The notes beneath the pieces are model-generated. The model was not told the DNA's origin and ran no database searches. It saw only the letters and a list, made by a program, of their open reading frames with translations. DNA of 64,000 bases, taken from NCBI RefSeq assembly GCF_901933205.1, contig NC_044601.1:31224352-31288351 (forward strand), written 5' to 3'. Positions 23,701 through 38,700 of the stretch are shown here, piece by piece. The position numbers and the translations under genes were made by a program. The DNA is from Camarhynchus parvulus (taxonomy: Eukaryota; Chordata; Aves; Passeriformes; Thraupidae). Within the stretch, counting starts at the first letter, position 1. Every line of letters starts with the position of its first letter.

Positions 23701-26700
23701 TACTCCAAAAGGAGAAGCAGAGCCAGGTCTTCATCCTGTCAAAAGTTGCAGCAGTATTATGTAAAAACAAGAAGTTGGTGGAAATGGGGAAGCTGAGTAA
23801 AAGTGAGAGGCAGAGGGAAGAGGCTGGAGAGAGTTGCCTGGAAATAAATCCTGGTGAAATGCCTCTGTGCCTTAGCAAACATGCAGGGAAGGTAAAGGGG
23901 AATAAAGGCATGGCAGAGCCGTTGCAGGAAAATTGACCATCTTGGCTGAGATCCCTCACCCCAAAAAGAGACAACCAGAGGGACTCCCTGCTGTGGTCAC
24001 TGGGAAGTTTGGTACAGAGCCCAACAGCACGCATAGGCTGTGTGTTCTTTGCAGTCCATGCTTGAACAGCCACACAGTGTGTGAAAGCCAGTGGCTCAGG
24101 GTTACCCAGAAATTAAAATAATTTGTTCAGGGAAAAAAATAATCCCCTGCGTGCATGCAGGGGCAGTATGTTCCTCAGGAAATCGTACACCCACAGCTTC
24201 CTGCATACTGGAAGAGATTCACAAGAAGATACTGTCCACCACTGCTTTTGTGTAGTTCCCTGAATTCTGGGGGTTTTGGGCTACCAGAGACAGTGCTAGA
24301 TGAAACTTCTGTCTGACACAGGACAACCATGCCCATGCTAGGTAAATCTGTGATGAATCTCTGCTAGCCAGTGCTGGAGTCTGGTAGGATATGATGATGC
24401 TAAGTTGTCACTGGTTTTGTAAAGAATGAGAAAAGCCACTAGAATAAGAACATAAATCCTGTGCATTTAGAAAGCAAGGACCATTTAGAAAGCATGTAAA
24501 ATACATGGGTCACTTCATGCCTCTTTGAGAGTTTGTATTTTTTTTTACAACTGCACAAGTCCTAGCCCTATTCCTGATGGAAAGCTTTATGAAAGCTTTC
24601 TTATACTGTGACTTGGCTGCATATTTTTCCCCAGAGATTTTAACTAATTCCTAGTGGTAAACAGGGTTTGGGACCACTTGCATAACCCCAACTGCACTGA
24701 ATTAAGTGTCTTCCAAAGAGCCCTGTACCTTTCCCCTGGTTGCAAGAAGGATGGCACCTTGCTGCAGTCACTCACAGGCCTACAGCAAGCTCAAAACAGG
24801 ACAAAGTCCAAAACTAACATGCAGCACGTGCTGAGAGGATTTAGTGTGAGGGATTATCCACTACAAATTGCTGTATGGGCCACAGATGGTCAGTGAGATA
24901 GCTCAGTCCCAAGAGTCATTACCCTGGAAAGCAAAATGGTAGAGTGGAACAGCTGCTAGCATGAGTAGGAATAGGAGGGAAAATACAAAGGGAATATCTG
25001 GACTCCTTATCCTGACATAAAAGTGCAAGTGGGTCTTAGAATATTTAATGCCCTTTTCTTCTTTGAAGTTCCACACTCTGGAATTATATGGCTGTGAGAA
25101 TCTCAAGTTTTCATTTCATTTTATTATGTTTGGAGAAGTCTGAAACCCAATATGTAAACAACAGATCCAAAAAGAATCTGAATTTTCTATTTTTCTGCTG
25201 CTGTGATTTAGAAAGGAAGTAGCTAACAGATTTTCTAAGCATAGATACACACAGTAATTAGCAAGAATTACTTTAAAAGTTCCATAAGAGCCTTCACCTG
25301 AAGAAAAACTTCTGAAGCAGTGACAACTCACAGCTGTTTTGACACTTTCAGCATCTACAATGACTTTACAGCCTTTCTAAATTCACTTATAATTAATGTT
25401 ATATATTTTAAATACTGTATTTTTCAATAATCCTCTCAAAATCCTTGGAAAGTTGCTTTGAGTGAGCAAAAATGGCTTTAAAAATCCATCACTTGTAAGC
25501 ACAGATCTCAGAAACTCCAGATTTCTGTAGATCCAGAAACCAGGCACACCTGCGGAAAAAGATGTCCTTTACTACTTTTCAGAGTCTGGGACCAATTAAC
25601 CAATCTGAGAGTAGCCTTGCTAGGCAGTTCTTAAAGCACCCTAGGAGATGGATCTCAAGTTATGTGCCCAGCTAAAACCAAAACAGAGCACAGAGGGACG
25701 TGTGCGTCTCCCAGGCTCCAACTGTTTGTTGCTTAAGGTGCTGTTGGACATTGCATAGTAACTTTTCAGCAGGCTCTCACAGCGAATGAGACTCCCTTCC
25801 TCCGGATTCTGGACAGAGTTAAATAAACAACACAGGGATCTACAGCAGAAGGTACCTGTTAAAGCAGTGAACTGTGAACAGGAAAAATACATGCTGTACT
25901 CTGTGTTACACTCTTTCAGTCCAATACCAGGCCAGAGCTGCACCTACCCATATAATTTTATTTAAATGTCTTCTCTGTGTGCATATCAACAGCAAGTTAA
26001 CATGCATCATTTCCTTCAGAAAGCTTCAGAAATGAAGCAAGGCTACAGCACAGTAGAGGGTTTGTGTTAGTGTGCTGCAGATCTCGCCAGATGATGGGAC
26101 TGAGGCTGAGGAGAGGAGGCAATGGTGGTGACAGGTAAAAATGCTTCTGTGTCCCACTGTACCTGCCTATAACAAGCTAAGTCAGCTGGCTGAGCCTCTC
26201 CTGTTGTGCCCGCTGATCTGGATGCCCCATTTTCTGTCTGCCTGATGGAAGGGCATGACCTGACTGTCTCCAGGAAGGTGTTGCTGAGTCCTGCCAGCTT
26301 CAACCAAATTCAACCTGTGCCAGGTGTATTCAGAGCATCTGATATGGCCAGACGCTGACAGACTGCCAGCACCACCAGGTCCCCAAATATTTGTGTGCTC
26401 AGCATGGCTCTCAGCTTCAGCCAAAAGAACACAGACAGGGAGACATCTACTGCCTTAACTCTGGCATTTCCTAACTTCTGAGTGCTTAATTCTGCACCTC
26501 TAAAAAACAATAAACAAACAGTATGTGTTTTAATGATTATTTGTACTAAACTCTTGGCCTTCAAACAACTCTGTTGTTTAGAAAGTTGAGGATGTGGTAG
26601 TCTCCTCCCTACAGCTGTAGGTTATGATAACTTATCTATCCAGCTTTCAAGTGGAGGTCACAAGACATTCAATTTCCTCCTGTGGAGCACGGGACTTAGG

Positions 26701-29700
26701 ATAATGCTTTGTGCCCCTTTAGTTTTCCTGCCCCTAGGACTGGAAACCCATACATCCATCACACCACACCTGACAGCTCCAGAGCATGCCTCAGCTTCTC
26801 CCAGTCCCAGGAAGCAGGACTAAGAAATTCAGGGGAGATAACAAGACAGTTCCACCGCTCCACCTCTGCAGCCAAGATCCAGAGCACAATGGAACTTGTC
26901 CTTCTGCATCAGCATTTATTTTTCCATGTGCTCTTCAGAGCATCCAAAATGACCTGCCTTATTCCATGCTGGAGTGAAAGAGGAGCACTTAGCGTGGCCA
27001 GCGAACATGCTGGTGCCAAAGAGGTAATCACTTCCTGAAGTGCACAAACTCAAGTGTTAAAGTACCTTCCAATACAGTACCTCTGGAAACTTAAATTTAA
27101 AAAGTTAACCTTCTTTTTGCATCATTGCCAAACAGCAATGCCAAACATTGGGGATCTTTATGAGAAAACTACTGATTACACACTATGGTTTTAAAACTCC
27201 TGCAGGACTTCTGTATGTCAGAAAATGCAGTGGGACACTAGAAACAACAACAACAACAAACTGATAAAGTCAAATATGCACAATAGGGTGATGGACTTTT
27301 AATTATGTGGGAGAGGGGTACCACAGCTCAGAGCTCTCTGTATTCCAGCCTTTTGTGTGCTCCTCGTGAACACTTCAGGACATCTGATGTGCCAATCCTT
27401 CACCATAATTAAGCAAAATTACTGTGAAAACCAGGCAGTCCTCCAACCCTCAGAAAATGCAGTTTTGCACTTCTTAAGGAAAACATAGCTGCAGAGGAAG
27501 ATACCAGACCAGGGAGCCTAGACTTGCAGGATTGCTTGGAGATGGAAAGAGCAAGAGATGAAAATACGGCAAAGGGTGGTGCCTCAAAATGGAAAACAAC
27601 AGGGTTGGAGCACTGGGCAAGACTACAGTCAGCAGTCTGGGCTATGATGAGAACAATGTAATAATGAGTGCCTGTAGTCTAAGGGCAGTTCCTGCAGGGA
27701 GGACCAGGAAGGTGCCATTTCCATGCAATGTCAGGGGGATGCAGCAGAGCTGTACATATGTGCCTTGAAGTAACAGAGCAAACAAGTGAGATAGAATGTA
27801 TGTCAGTGATGCTCAATTTACACAAAGATACTGGGATCATTTTCTTAAAAATGTTTAAATCAGAAACATAAGAACCCTGAAAAGGCTTTACTTTTACAAA
27901 ATAGCAGCCATTGTGTCCTTCCATTGCTCTTGAAAAACAGTTCTAGATAATCTAAAGCAAAAACAATCATTTCTTCAATTGCAGTTCAGGAACAGGTATG
28001 TTGCATGGGTCAAAGTATCTGTTTGATTTTCTTTCACGTGTCAGATCTGGCATTGTTTGACCTTTTGCAATGGTGATTCAGCACACATTGCCAGAAGAAA
28101 ATAAGCCCTTTTTTTAGAATTGTTCTTTTGACATTATTTTTGGGGAGTCTGTTACAGTTTTTGCTGGCTTGAGCTTGCTAAGCACACAGATGAGCACAAG
28201 AACTAGCATGAGACAATCGGTGGCAGTGTGTGTCTGGGACCATCTCTTGGCAGAAGCAAGATGTTAAATGAGCTCAGTTGCCTCATGACATCTCACTGAA
28301 CACAAAACAGCAAGTGACAGGCTTTCCAAAAAGCTATTTGTTTCACCAGGAATTCAAAACCAAGCTTCTTCCAGCAGCTGTTGGGAAAGACCAGATTTGC
28401 ATAGCAACACAGGCAGTATTTGTACAGAGCCTTTTTGTGAAGGATGAGATTAAACCTCTGGTACACAGGATGAAAGCTTTCTCCTCTCAGAAGCATCAGA
28501 GAAAAGACTGTTTATCAATCTTAAGAAGCTTTTTTCTTCCTAACAACAGTCTTGGATTTATTTTCTCATATAACAGGAATTATGGGGTATTTGGCCTTCA
28601 TGTTTATTTAAGGAATTATTTTGTAGTATCCACCACTTTCTTCCCCAAGGAAGCACTTTTAAGACTAAAAAAAAAAAAAAAGTCATGTGGCCATAACTTT
28701 TTTTTTCTCTTTTTGGTATTTAAATGTATTAACAGCAAAGTCATAAAAATCAGACCTGTAGCACAGCCAAGCCTGAAGAAAGTCTGCTCAATAGAGATCA
28801 CTGTTTCCACAGCAGTTTCCAGAGAAGGAATGTATGTTTCCACATACAACAAGCGGCCTTTTATGTCAGTGAGTCTGAGAAGAGGTCTTGTCCAACCCAG
28901 CTAAATTCAGTTTCTAAAAAACATTTTCTTTTGCTGGAGGGCAGAAGGCTGGGGTTTCGCCAAGGAAGGTGGTCAGGCTGTGCAGGGCCACGTGGACAAA
29001 TGTGGTACATCCTCCCTGCTCCCCCAGTGCAGGGGGGTCTGCAGGGAAATGCGTGGTCTTGAACCCTTCCACAACAGGAGGGTCCCGGGGAGCTTGGACC
29101 TGCTTCTGCTCCAAGTAATGCATGCAGGGCAGGAGGATGGGCAATGGACAAGAGAGGAGAGGACCCAGACAAGAGGCATCATGCATTAAAGACAAGAGCA
29201 CATTAGGGCATCAGTGATCACAAATATCCCAGATAAAATTAGACTGAAGACAGCAAAGGAAAATGTTTTATATGTGACAGCTTTATTAGCATTTGAATAT
29301 CGTTGATGAAACACCTCTTCTAAAGCCATCTAACTATTTCTTTTCCCCCCTTCTCATTTTCCCATGTGAAAATGACCAGCAGCTTCAACCTGGAAGGTAA
29401 AAATCAGCACAGAGCTTATTAACAAAAGCTGCCATCTCCCACCTGGGGAAATAGAAGTGTTTGCCACAGTTGCCCCCAATTATTGCTCTTTCTTTGTGAA
29501 TTGGCTTGTCTGATGCAAGTGTTTTCGTACTCAGTCAAGACAGTATATCCTCAGCAGCGTCAGCAGGGCTACAGCAATGTGGCTGTGGCTGAAAGGGAAA
29601 GTATAAACCAGAAGGCAGAAGAAATTAAGCTGTTCAGCAGCTTACATGCTACATTCCGTTTCTGAGGCCAGCCATGGCATGGGTCAACTGCTTTAGGTTA

Positions 29701-32700
29701 GAAAAATTAAAGTTCAGCCTAACTGCCCACAGTGACAAGTTTTTCTCTTGATCAAGTTTAAACACCAACATTTCTCCTGGCCCTGCCCCTGTCACTCATT
29801 TGCTTGAAATATTTCATACTTTGACCCCTAAAAAGCATGTCTTCCTTCTTTTAAAGGAAACTTCAGAAAGTCACCTGTTTATTTGGATTTTTGGTGGTGT
29901 TTTCTCCCTTCCCATCTAATAGGGAGAAGAACAGAAAGACTTTCAAGCATAGCTGCTTCCCCTGAAAGCATATGTCATGACATATTTGATATATATCAAA
30001 TAAAAAAAAAAACATGATTTGATGTACAAAAGCCCTGAGTTTGTACTACTGTCCCCTCAGTCACCCTGTCCTCATTCACCTCCAGTAAATAAGCAGTAAA
30101 TAAAACCTGAACAAAAAAACTAGAAGGGGCAGAACCACTATCATTTATCCATGGCAGTCAAACAACTTGTAAGAGGAGGAGGAGGAGGAGGATGCATTTG
30201 TCTGTGGCAGCATGAGGCTAGTCTAGGTAAGCACAATGTCACCCAGTTTTTAGGTACAATTCACAAACGTTGTATGTTAACCACTGTTAAACATTCACAA
30301 ACCCTCATTAATAAAAGAACAAGAGGAGATCTGGAAACAACGCAAAAAGGAGATCCAGAAACAAGGCAAGAAGCACAGGAAAAATACACAGAATTAGGCA
30401 TATAAGTCAATATATCTGGCTTACTCTTTGCTACCCTTTATTTTAGAGCTCAGTACTTAGCTTGGAATACCTGTCATATTTGATAACTGTTTTGGCTGGT
30501 AATAACAATAGATTCACTTGGATTTATTAGACACAGCATACTTTATTTAATACCAATCTCTGGATTTGTACCAATGCCTGCTGACAGTGCTCTCACACTG
30601 TGTCTTTCCAAGCAAGAAATGAGGTCATCATGATTCATGTAATAAACTGATACACATTTTGTGGCAATTTGGAAGAGTTTTTTAAATTCCTAAATGAGGT
30701 CCTTTTGGTTTGGGTATTTTTGAGGGGTTTTTTCTCTTTTTGGAAATTTGGATTTTTTTCCACTTTGCAATTAGGATTTCCCAGGTGGATGATCAAACTT
30801 TATAAAATCCAGGAAGAAACTCAAGTTCTGCTTTTTTCTTTTTTCCTTACTGAAGTTGAGGAACATACACAGTTTGTTTCTGAACAAAGTGCTGCCCTTT
30901 TCTAGCAAGAAGGGAGTCTTCTTTAATTAAGTGACATTCCAGAAAGTTTGCAATTAGAAAGGATCAAGGTACACAGAGAACAGCCTGAGGAAATGCTTTT
31001 TCAAAGAGGGCAGGGCTTGTTGATAATTTTGACAAGGCAAGAGGAATAGCTACAATAACTAAATTTCTTTTCTTCTAAGCTTGGGCTCTTAAAGGTAGAA
31101 AACGCCCCATATTTACAAGAAGACAACAGGAATAAGACAGATCCTTAGATATAACATTAGATATTATGGAAGCACCTGGACTTCTGGAATCACTGACTAC
31201 AGAGGGCAGAGCAGTTCGGGTACCACTCAAGTATCTGAATTAAAATCTTACCTACCTCTACTTGTAGAAAGACCACAAAGTGCATTTCTGGAAGGATCTC
31301 CAGGCAGAAATGGCCATGCTTCAGCATGTGCAATTGCAGAACTCGTGGCTGAACAACTCCACTGCAGAGAAGTGCAGGGACTCCCTCCACCAATGTGCCT
31401 GTAGCATGTGAGTCCCTGCTGTCACATCATGGTGGCTCACATGAGCCAGAAAGAAAGGCAGGAGTATAAGAGAGGGAACAACTGTCATTTTCTGGGGCCA
31501 AACCAGCAGGATCCAGTACTTGCAAAGGGTAGCATAGCACAGTGAGCCTCGCGGGGTCATTAAAGGAGAAGCTTCTGCAAAACTTTCCTGAGTGGCTTAA
31601 GAGAATTTTTTTTTTCTTTTGCACGCAGTAGTAATAAATAGAACTTACCCATTCCTGAAGGCTTCTCTTCTTCCAAGCCAAATAAAAATTCATATTTGGC
31701 CTTGGCAACATTCTGGGCATGAGCTGATATGTCATTATCCCGCACAAGTGCTTCTGCCTAGAGTAAAAATAAACAAAGCTTATATACCTTTTAGTGAAAA
31801 AAACAGCAGAAGGAACATGAAATCCCTTCAGGCAGCATTTTTAAAGTATTCATTTCACTCTGTTGCCACCAAGATCATCCAGAGTAGACATGGGCCAACT
31901 CAGAGCACTTTTGAAGAGCTCACCCCTCTGTCACTGAACCCAAGCATTTCAGTATTAAGAACAAAAACCTAACAGAGATATGAGAGCACCCAACCACTGT
32001 TTACACACTCTTTAGCCAGCTTACCCACTGAAAGGCCAGCAGCACTGGCCAACTATCTCAATAATATTGGTTAGAGTTAAAAATATCAAGGGAATAGTGT
32101 CAGAAATAGCAAATTTGAGGATGTATGTCATAAAACTGGAACCCATAGGAAAACCATAAATGGGGCAGGCGGTCTCTTTGAAAAGATAGTGGGGTAGAGA
32201 AAGTGAGAAGCAAGGATTACAACAAGGATGATTAAAAAGGGGGAGAAGGATAAGGTATGCAAACATGTACTTAGGCAGGAGTATTCTCTAAGGGGCCCTG
32301 TTGGGCAGCCCATGCATGACCACCACTGTCTAGGTCAGGACAAGAGCCCAAGTTGGTTTTACAACCACACTGCACAAGTTAAACTTGCTTATCCAGCCAG
32401 GAGGCAGGGAGTGGACACAGAGTGGTGAGTCCAGTGAGTGGACTCACCACTGGACGAGTGAATGGACAGATGGATTGAGCAACCTGTTCTACCCAGGTCT
32501 GGTGCCCCCAGCACCTTCCCACTGCTCCTTTCTTGTAAGAAACAGAGTAAAGGACCTTGACAGAGTAAAGGTCCAGTTTCTCAAAAGAGAGAAAGGCTAC
32601 AGGACTAAGATCAAAATACTTTTCTGAACAGGTAGGGACAAAACAAATCTCTAAGATAAAGCACACTCCAGCAATTAACTGTAGTGCAAAAACTGTCTAG

Positions 32701-35700
32701 AGTCAGCATTAAGTTTCTTCCCAGCTGGACAAGACGGAGCCTGTAATTCTTCTGTTTGAAGTGACAAATAAAATAAATCACTAACTCTAAAAATTCTTCA
32801 GTAAACTTTATATTCATATGAGGCAGTCAATTGCTGTGGCATAGCAAGCCATGGCATGGTTTACACTGGTGAAAGCATTAGCTTATGAAAACACTCTTTA
32901 AAAAACAAAGTTAAATGGAACATTCTGCCTCCCAGGTCAACAACAACTTTTATGCATTTCTATCAAATACCTCAGGATAAGCATCAGATATAAGCAGAAA
33001 TTCAAAGTACAAGGGACACATGATTCACAGGAGCACATAGTCACAGCTCTTTAATCAAAGATGGATGGAATCACAAATCCATATATTCCTCCTAGGCCAT
33101 CTGTCCAACAATTGTATTTTCTCCCAAGAGCACACTGACAAATAGTTATCTTGCCCTATGCCCTAGAATGGTTTTGCTCCAGGTTTCTCTGGCCTTTTAC
33201 ACCCAATCCTTCTCCTACCTTTCTGTGCTGTGCCAGTTCTGCAAGATTTAGTAAAACATCACTCTGCCCTAAGTCGACAGCAGATCTTACACAACGGTCT
33301 TGGACTAATTTATTTACCATTCACTAGACATTCACTAGTCCAACTACTCAGTACTAGGACTTTCAGTATGTTGATACACATGCTAACTCCAGCCTACCCA
33401 ATTCTTTGGTAAAGATGTGATGGAATAGATAAAGGGCTATCACAAAGATGACTATCACAAGCATGACAAAATGAGCTTGGAAGAAATCACCATGTCTGTT
33501 CTGGCTTTACAGACCTGCATTCATTCACTGGCAGGGAGGCAGGAAGGGCTAGAAAAGGAATAGCTGGAGCCAGAGCACACAGGAGAAGGCTCTTTGTCTG
33601 CATCAGCTTAGACAGGAGTAGCTTACAGAGCCAGACAAAAATTCAGCCTACTCAGATGGATGTGAAGGGATGGGATTGCTTATAACTAGCTGGTGCCAAA
33701 TCCCAGTGACAGATAAATGAAATGAAAAATAAAATGAACAGAACAGTCCAGTTCTTGAGCAGTAAGAATTTCTGATCTATACCCCTCTGGAACACAGCTT
33801 CTCCATCTCTCAGCCTTGCTCTTTGAGATTTCACAGACATCTGCTACACTGAGCATCCCTGCCAGCAAACACGTGTTCCAAGGCTCTCTATTTGCCTGTA
33901 CCTTATTGTAAAGCAAAGAAGAAAACTCCAGCTCACAGCACCCTCTGCATCATCCAGGAACAGTCACAAGTAAATTGTAAAATTAATGGGGTTTCAGTGT
34001 ATAGGCCATCATTTATCAGAGTTAAGTGCCTAAACAGAGGCTGCATGATCTTAGTCTTTGCATCTGAAAGGGGTAACTTGATTGTCAGAAGTCTCAACGC
34101 TGCTGATGAAAACTACAGATACTGGCTTGTGTATGGGAACAGCTGTATTTAACATCTATTTAGGTTGTCAGAGCACTGAAAGGATGTATAAAGAAAGTCC
34201 ATATCCAGGCTTAAGAGTAAGTTTATCATATTTCATCCAAACAAGACATGTTAAAAAAGAATGCAAGAGCAGGAAAGAATGAGGATGCTCTGAGGTCAGA
34301 GCCAGTTTTTAAGACTATTGCTTTACCAATGTCCAGATCAAGAGACAACATGTATTCCCCTTTCCTTCTTTCGATTTGCCACTCACCCAAGCAGGAGTCA
34401 AGATGCCTGAAACGAGGAGCCCAGAAATGGGCTGGACAAACATTCATGGTGCTTTCAAGCTGCATTAGCAAAGATTAAATAAGAGCAAGATTGAAAGGGA
34501 TGTAAAACTTCTGCTTAAGCCTTCTCTCTCAGCTGAAGAGCAAAGAAATCTGCATCCAGGTCACCCACTTCATAATTGCTTCCCTCAGAAGGCTTTAAGC
34601 ACCACCTTTGAAGCATCTCATCTTTGTCACTGCTGAAGAGGGTAACGCTTAGGAGCACCAATCCCCTTACATCAGCCCAGCTGCACATACATTTCTCATG
34701 AGCCATATACATATTATTTTTCAGTCCAGTGATGCTCTGGGCAGAGAGGCAGCAAGCTCCTACCCATTGGTGCATTACTCTTGCAGTGCTTTCTGCCTGT
34801 TTGAACATGTTTGATCAAGCCTACTTCTCTAGGTCATAACTCTTGGTCAGGAGTTAGGAAGGCTGCATTTGCCTCTCAGTGAATTTTAGATAACATTTAT
34901 GAGGCTGCATTAGTTTGCACTTGGCAGTCCTCACCCCTCAGACCTCCTGCCAACACACTGGACCAGTTTCTATTGACCTCACACAAGGCATTGCATGGGT
35001 CAGCAGAAGTCCCACCTTGCTGGCTTTCTGTTTCATGCTTAGGGAGCAGAGAGATTCTTAAGGATAAGGCCTGTGCCTGTGGTGGTTTCAAGCCAGCACA
35101 GGAATGAAGCTGCTGAATCTGTGTCTCAGCACTGAACTGAACAGCGGCAGCATGCTAAGACCACAGGGTTCCTGCTTCTCCAGCAGGAGCTGCTGATAAG
35201 GACAGATAAGTCAGCCCAGCAAGAAGCACATACACTGCCTCTGCTCTGCTGTCTGGATGCGTGAATGCAGCAGCAGGTCAGTATCTGCAAGGAGAAACTA
35301 TTCCCACAATTCACCCTTGAGAGGTGTCTTTAACTCCCGATGAGAGCTGGTTGCTGCCTTTCCTGAAGCTCAGTGTCACTCTCTGGATGAATTTAATTTC
35401 AACTCGTAAGCTCCCCTCAAACTGCCCTTGAAAAATCCCAGTGGTTTTTAGATAGGTATAGTGAGTCATAAAAAGCTGAAGAAAATGCTTCTCCTTTCTC
35501 CACAGAAGAAAAGCACCAAAGCATCCTCTTTTGACTTTCATGAGGTTCTGGTTAGGATCTTTTTTTGGGACCAACTGGTTTTGTCTTGTGGCCTTTTTTA
35601 TCATACTGTCTTGGGGTGAAAGTTTCCTCCTAATTTGTCTCAAACCAAGACACATATCTACATGACAGAGAGCTTTAACTGAAGAATATCAAACTCTTGC

Positions 35701-38700
35701 TATCTCACCACCATTTTCAGCTGAGCTGACAGGAGAGCTGGGCTTTGTCTCAGAGGAAGGGGATAACACTGTCCACAGCTGCTCCGACAAGCAATGGGTC
35801 AGTCTGCGCACTAAGAATCAGTGTGAGCCCGTGCCTCCTGAAGCATTCACACTTAAGGTCATATATTTTCTTTGAAAATGTCCAATAAGGGGAATATTCA
35901 AAGAAGCAGATAATTAAATGGCGACTTCCAGTCTGGAATTTTTCAGACTCCCTGAGAGGACAGATGCTGTAAAGACAGACTCACTCCTTGCAGAAGACCT
36001 GGGAAAAAAGTGCATGAGAAAAAGCAGAACAGGATGGGTGCTCAAGCAAGAGTCTTCAGGGAGCAAGAGTCAGCCAAAATTCTGGACAGCAAGAGACCAC
36101 TTTTCCCTCAGCCATATCACCACTGGATGTCAGCTCCCTGTCAGCAGGCAACAGCCCATACACTGGAGTGACTTTTGGAGGTTTCATTGAGGCTACTGGA
36201 GAATACTGCAGTATTGCAAGAAAGCAGAAAAATGCCTTGAAGAATGCCTGTAAATCACAGTCTACTACAGAGAACTTCACAGCCACACCTGGACCATTTC
36301 TAATCCCAGGCTGTGCTTGGTCCATTCTCATTGCTTCACCAACATCTCTAGCAGCAAAAAACTCAATTGCCTGTCAGCAGCCTACCAAATACCCCGATAC
36401 AGTGAGTTTATACTCTCAGCAGGAATGATGGACAGAAGGCTCCCACAGATTTTAAAATCTTCTCCAGCAAGTCGAAATGTCATGGGCAAGCCTTTACAGA
36501 ATCCTGCAGTGAGAGCTCTGCCTCTGCTGTCACATCATCCCTGAATGGCCAAGAACTCAGCAAGCTTCACTGTTTTTGACAGGTCATACCAGTTGTTCTG
36601 AAAAGACTATGCCTGTTGAGCTTGTCTTAAATCACTTTCCTAAGTAACAGGATTAAATGCAGAAAGCTGGCATTAAAATAAACTTGCTAACTGGTAAAAC
36701 CTGGTGCAACAACATCACAGGAAGAATGTGGGTGCTCACAGTAAGACCACTGGGTAGGCAAGGGTTGTAGTGTTTAATTCCATGTGACCTCATAAACCAT
36801 AGCTGTGTTTTCCTTATACCTCCCCACACTAATACACATTCACAATTCTTGAATTAAAGCATTAGTAAAATAATTAAAATTCAAAAGAACAGGAGCTTTG
36901 CATGGCTTAATCTCAGCTGGAGCTGCTAAAACTTAATGCTAGCCAAGGTTTTGAATGAGAAGAAATCTAAGCCTGGGTTTTAAACTAATTGCTAACTATC
37001 AGGAGTTGCAGGGAGATGAATAGAAAGCCAGAAGGTGGGGGCTTGTGTAAGAGCACTGCAAATAGCTGTTTTCCAGCGGAGAAGTCAGCCTTGTAAGACT
37101 TTTCAGCTACAAGGCAATTGTAGAGATATGGCAGAGGTGCTTGCAGTGACAAAGGGTCTGAAAACAGCAAAGAACAATCAGTAATTCAGCACCTTTTTTT
37201 TTTAATGCAACAGCCAGAAGACAACAGAAGAAGGTATTGGGAGTCAGCACCACACCAAAAAGGACATGGTTCCTGGTACAGTTTGTATTCAAAACCACCA
37301 ACCACCTTGCAAAGCAATCTCACAGAAACCAAAATACTGAGGTACCTGACGAGGAGGGTGAACAAGCTTAAAGGATAAAAATCCCTAACAATACAGAATA
37401 CATCCTTCTCATGAATCTCTAAGCTGACCTCTTCCTGGGCATCTGCTGACCTCCATGACCACATACATGCTCCTGGGCTAAAGCAACTTTGAATCCAAAC
37501 CAGTGCAGAGAGTCACTATTACCTGCTCACAAGGCTTTGGCATGGCCATGGACTGGAAATTCCTCACACTTGGTACTGCCCAGCCAGCTCCTCCTGAGTC
37601 CTCACCACAACACACTCCACAGCTTACTCCAGGGATTCACCAAAAGGCACCAGGGCACTGTAGGCTTCCTATGCCATTACTCCCAGCACTACAGGGTTTG
37701 TTTACTATGAGCAGCCTCACAGGAAGCAGTCAGGCTGGAGAGAGCAAAACTGAAAGGGTGCAGATACTATCAAAGCTGCTCTCCCTGCACAAAGGCAGAC
37801 TTCACAGAAGTTCAGCGTCTAAAGAGAAGCTCAGTTCAGAAATGAAGCAAAAGACTTTCTACTTAGAGAAAGACCTGAGAACATTGACAAAAAACCCTCA
37901 AATTCATGCCTTAGCAGTAGTATCATGCAGGTGAAATTTGTTTCCAGTCTGGTCACCTTGTTTTAGACCAGCACTTGAGTTTTTCTCCCCTTAAAGAAAT
38001 GTTTGCTTTGTTGTTTAGTTGAAGTTGTTAGGAAGCAGTCAGCTGTTATACAGAATTAAATACTTTCTATTATGCAAAGGCTGACGCTGTCTGCGCTGCA
38101 ACTGCATGGCTGTGAACAGCATATTAATTCAAAGTCTGTATGATTACACTTTACCATTAAAGGTCACTCAGCATTTTCTATTTGTCAAGCCAGTGATTTT
38201 TGATGCATGCTGTATGGACCTTTGGACATCTACGCATTATTTCTAAGGTATGTGCAAGAATCAAAACAAGTCCTCTGAGAAGAATACTTTAGCTCACTGC
38301 TTGAACCACTGTGTTCTTAGACATAACACACAAAGATGAAGAAAAACACCCAAAACTTTTATAAAGCCACAGTGCAAGTATATTCCTGAGTTATGTCAAA
38401 GAGCATTAGGGTGGGGTATGATTTAAGAAAAACTGTGCAAAGACAGCATCTTATATTCAGAGAATTCTGTGATGCATGCAGTAGACATCTTGCATTTACT
38501 GTTTTTGTTCAATCTGTTCCAGTATATTTAGCAAACTGACAGACTGCTTCACTTCAGCAGGTAGTGTGCTTCCGTCATCTTCAAGCACCTCAGATGGCAG
38601 GACAATGTTTAGACAGGCTACAGGTCTGCTGCACATGGATTTCTCCTCCATGGAAGCTAAAATTTGAATATACCTAAATGCCTCATGAATCTCCCAGAAG

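Larger units (their letters stand above)
18866..31648 (-). other. PSD3: PSD3 intron 2 (12.8 kb)
   Basis: Contents I can name are an A/C-rich tandem duplication (19733-19940), overlapping palindromes (29970-30002), a GGA run (30174-30191), short poly-A runs and an AT run near 22.57 kb. A weak CR1 3'-end resemblance near 19.63-19.70 kb is not strong enough to list. The 208-codon plus-strand open frame at 28278-28904 is low-complexity and antisense to the gene, so I do not consider it real. The rest shows nothing recognisable. Confidence 0.85.

Noticed and set aside
28278..28904. Longest plus-strand open frame (208 codons)
   Set aside because: Antisense within PSD3 intron 2, with Lys, Phe and poly-A-derived runs, no recognisable domain and no splice or promoter context. 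Consistent with chance.
35311..35655. 114-codon minus-strand frame in intron 1
   Set aside because: No recognisable motif or splice borders, and not needed for the PSD3 reading frame.
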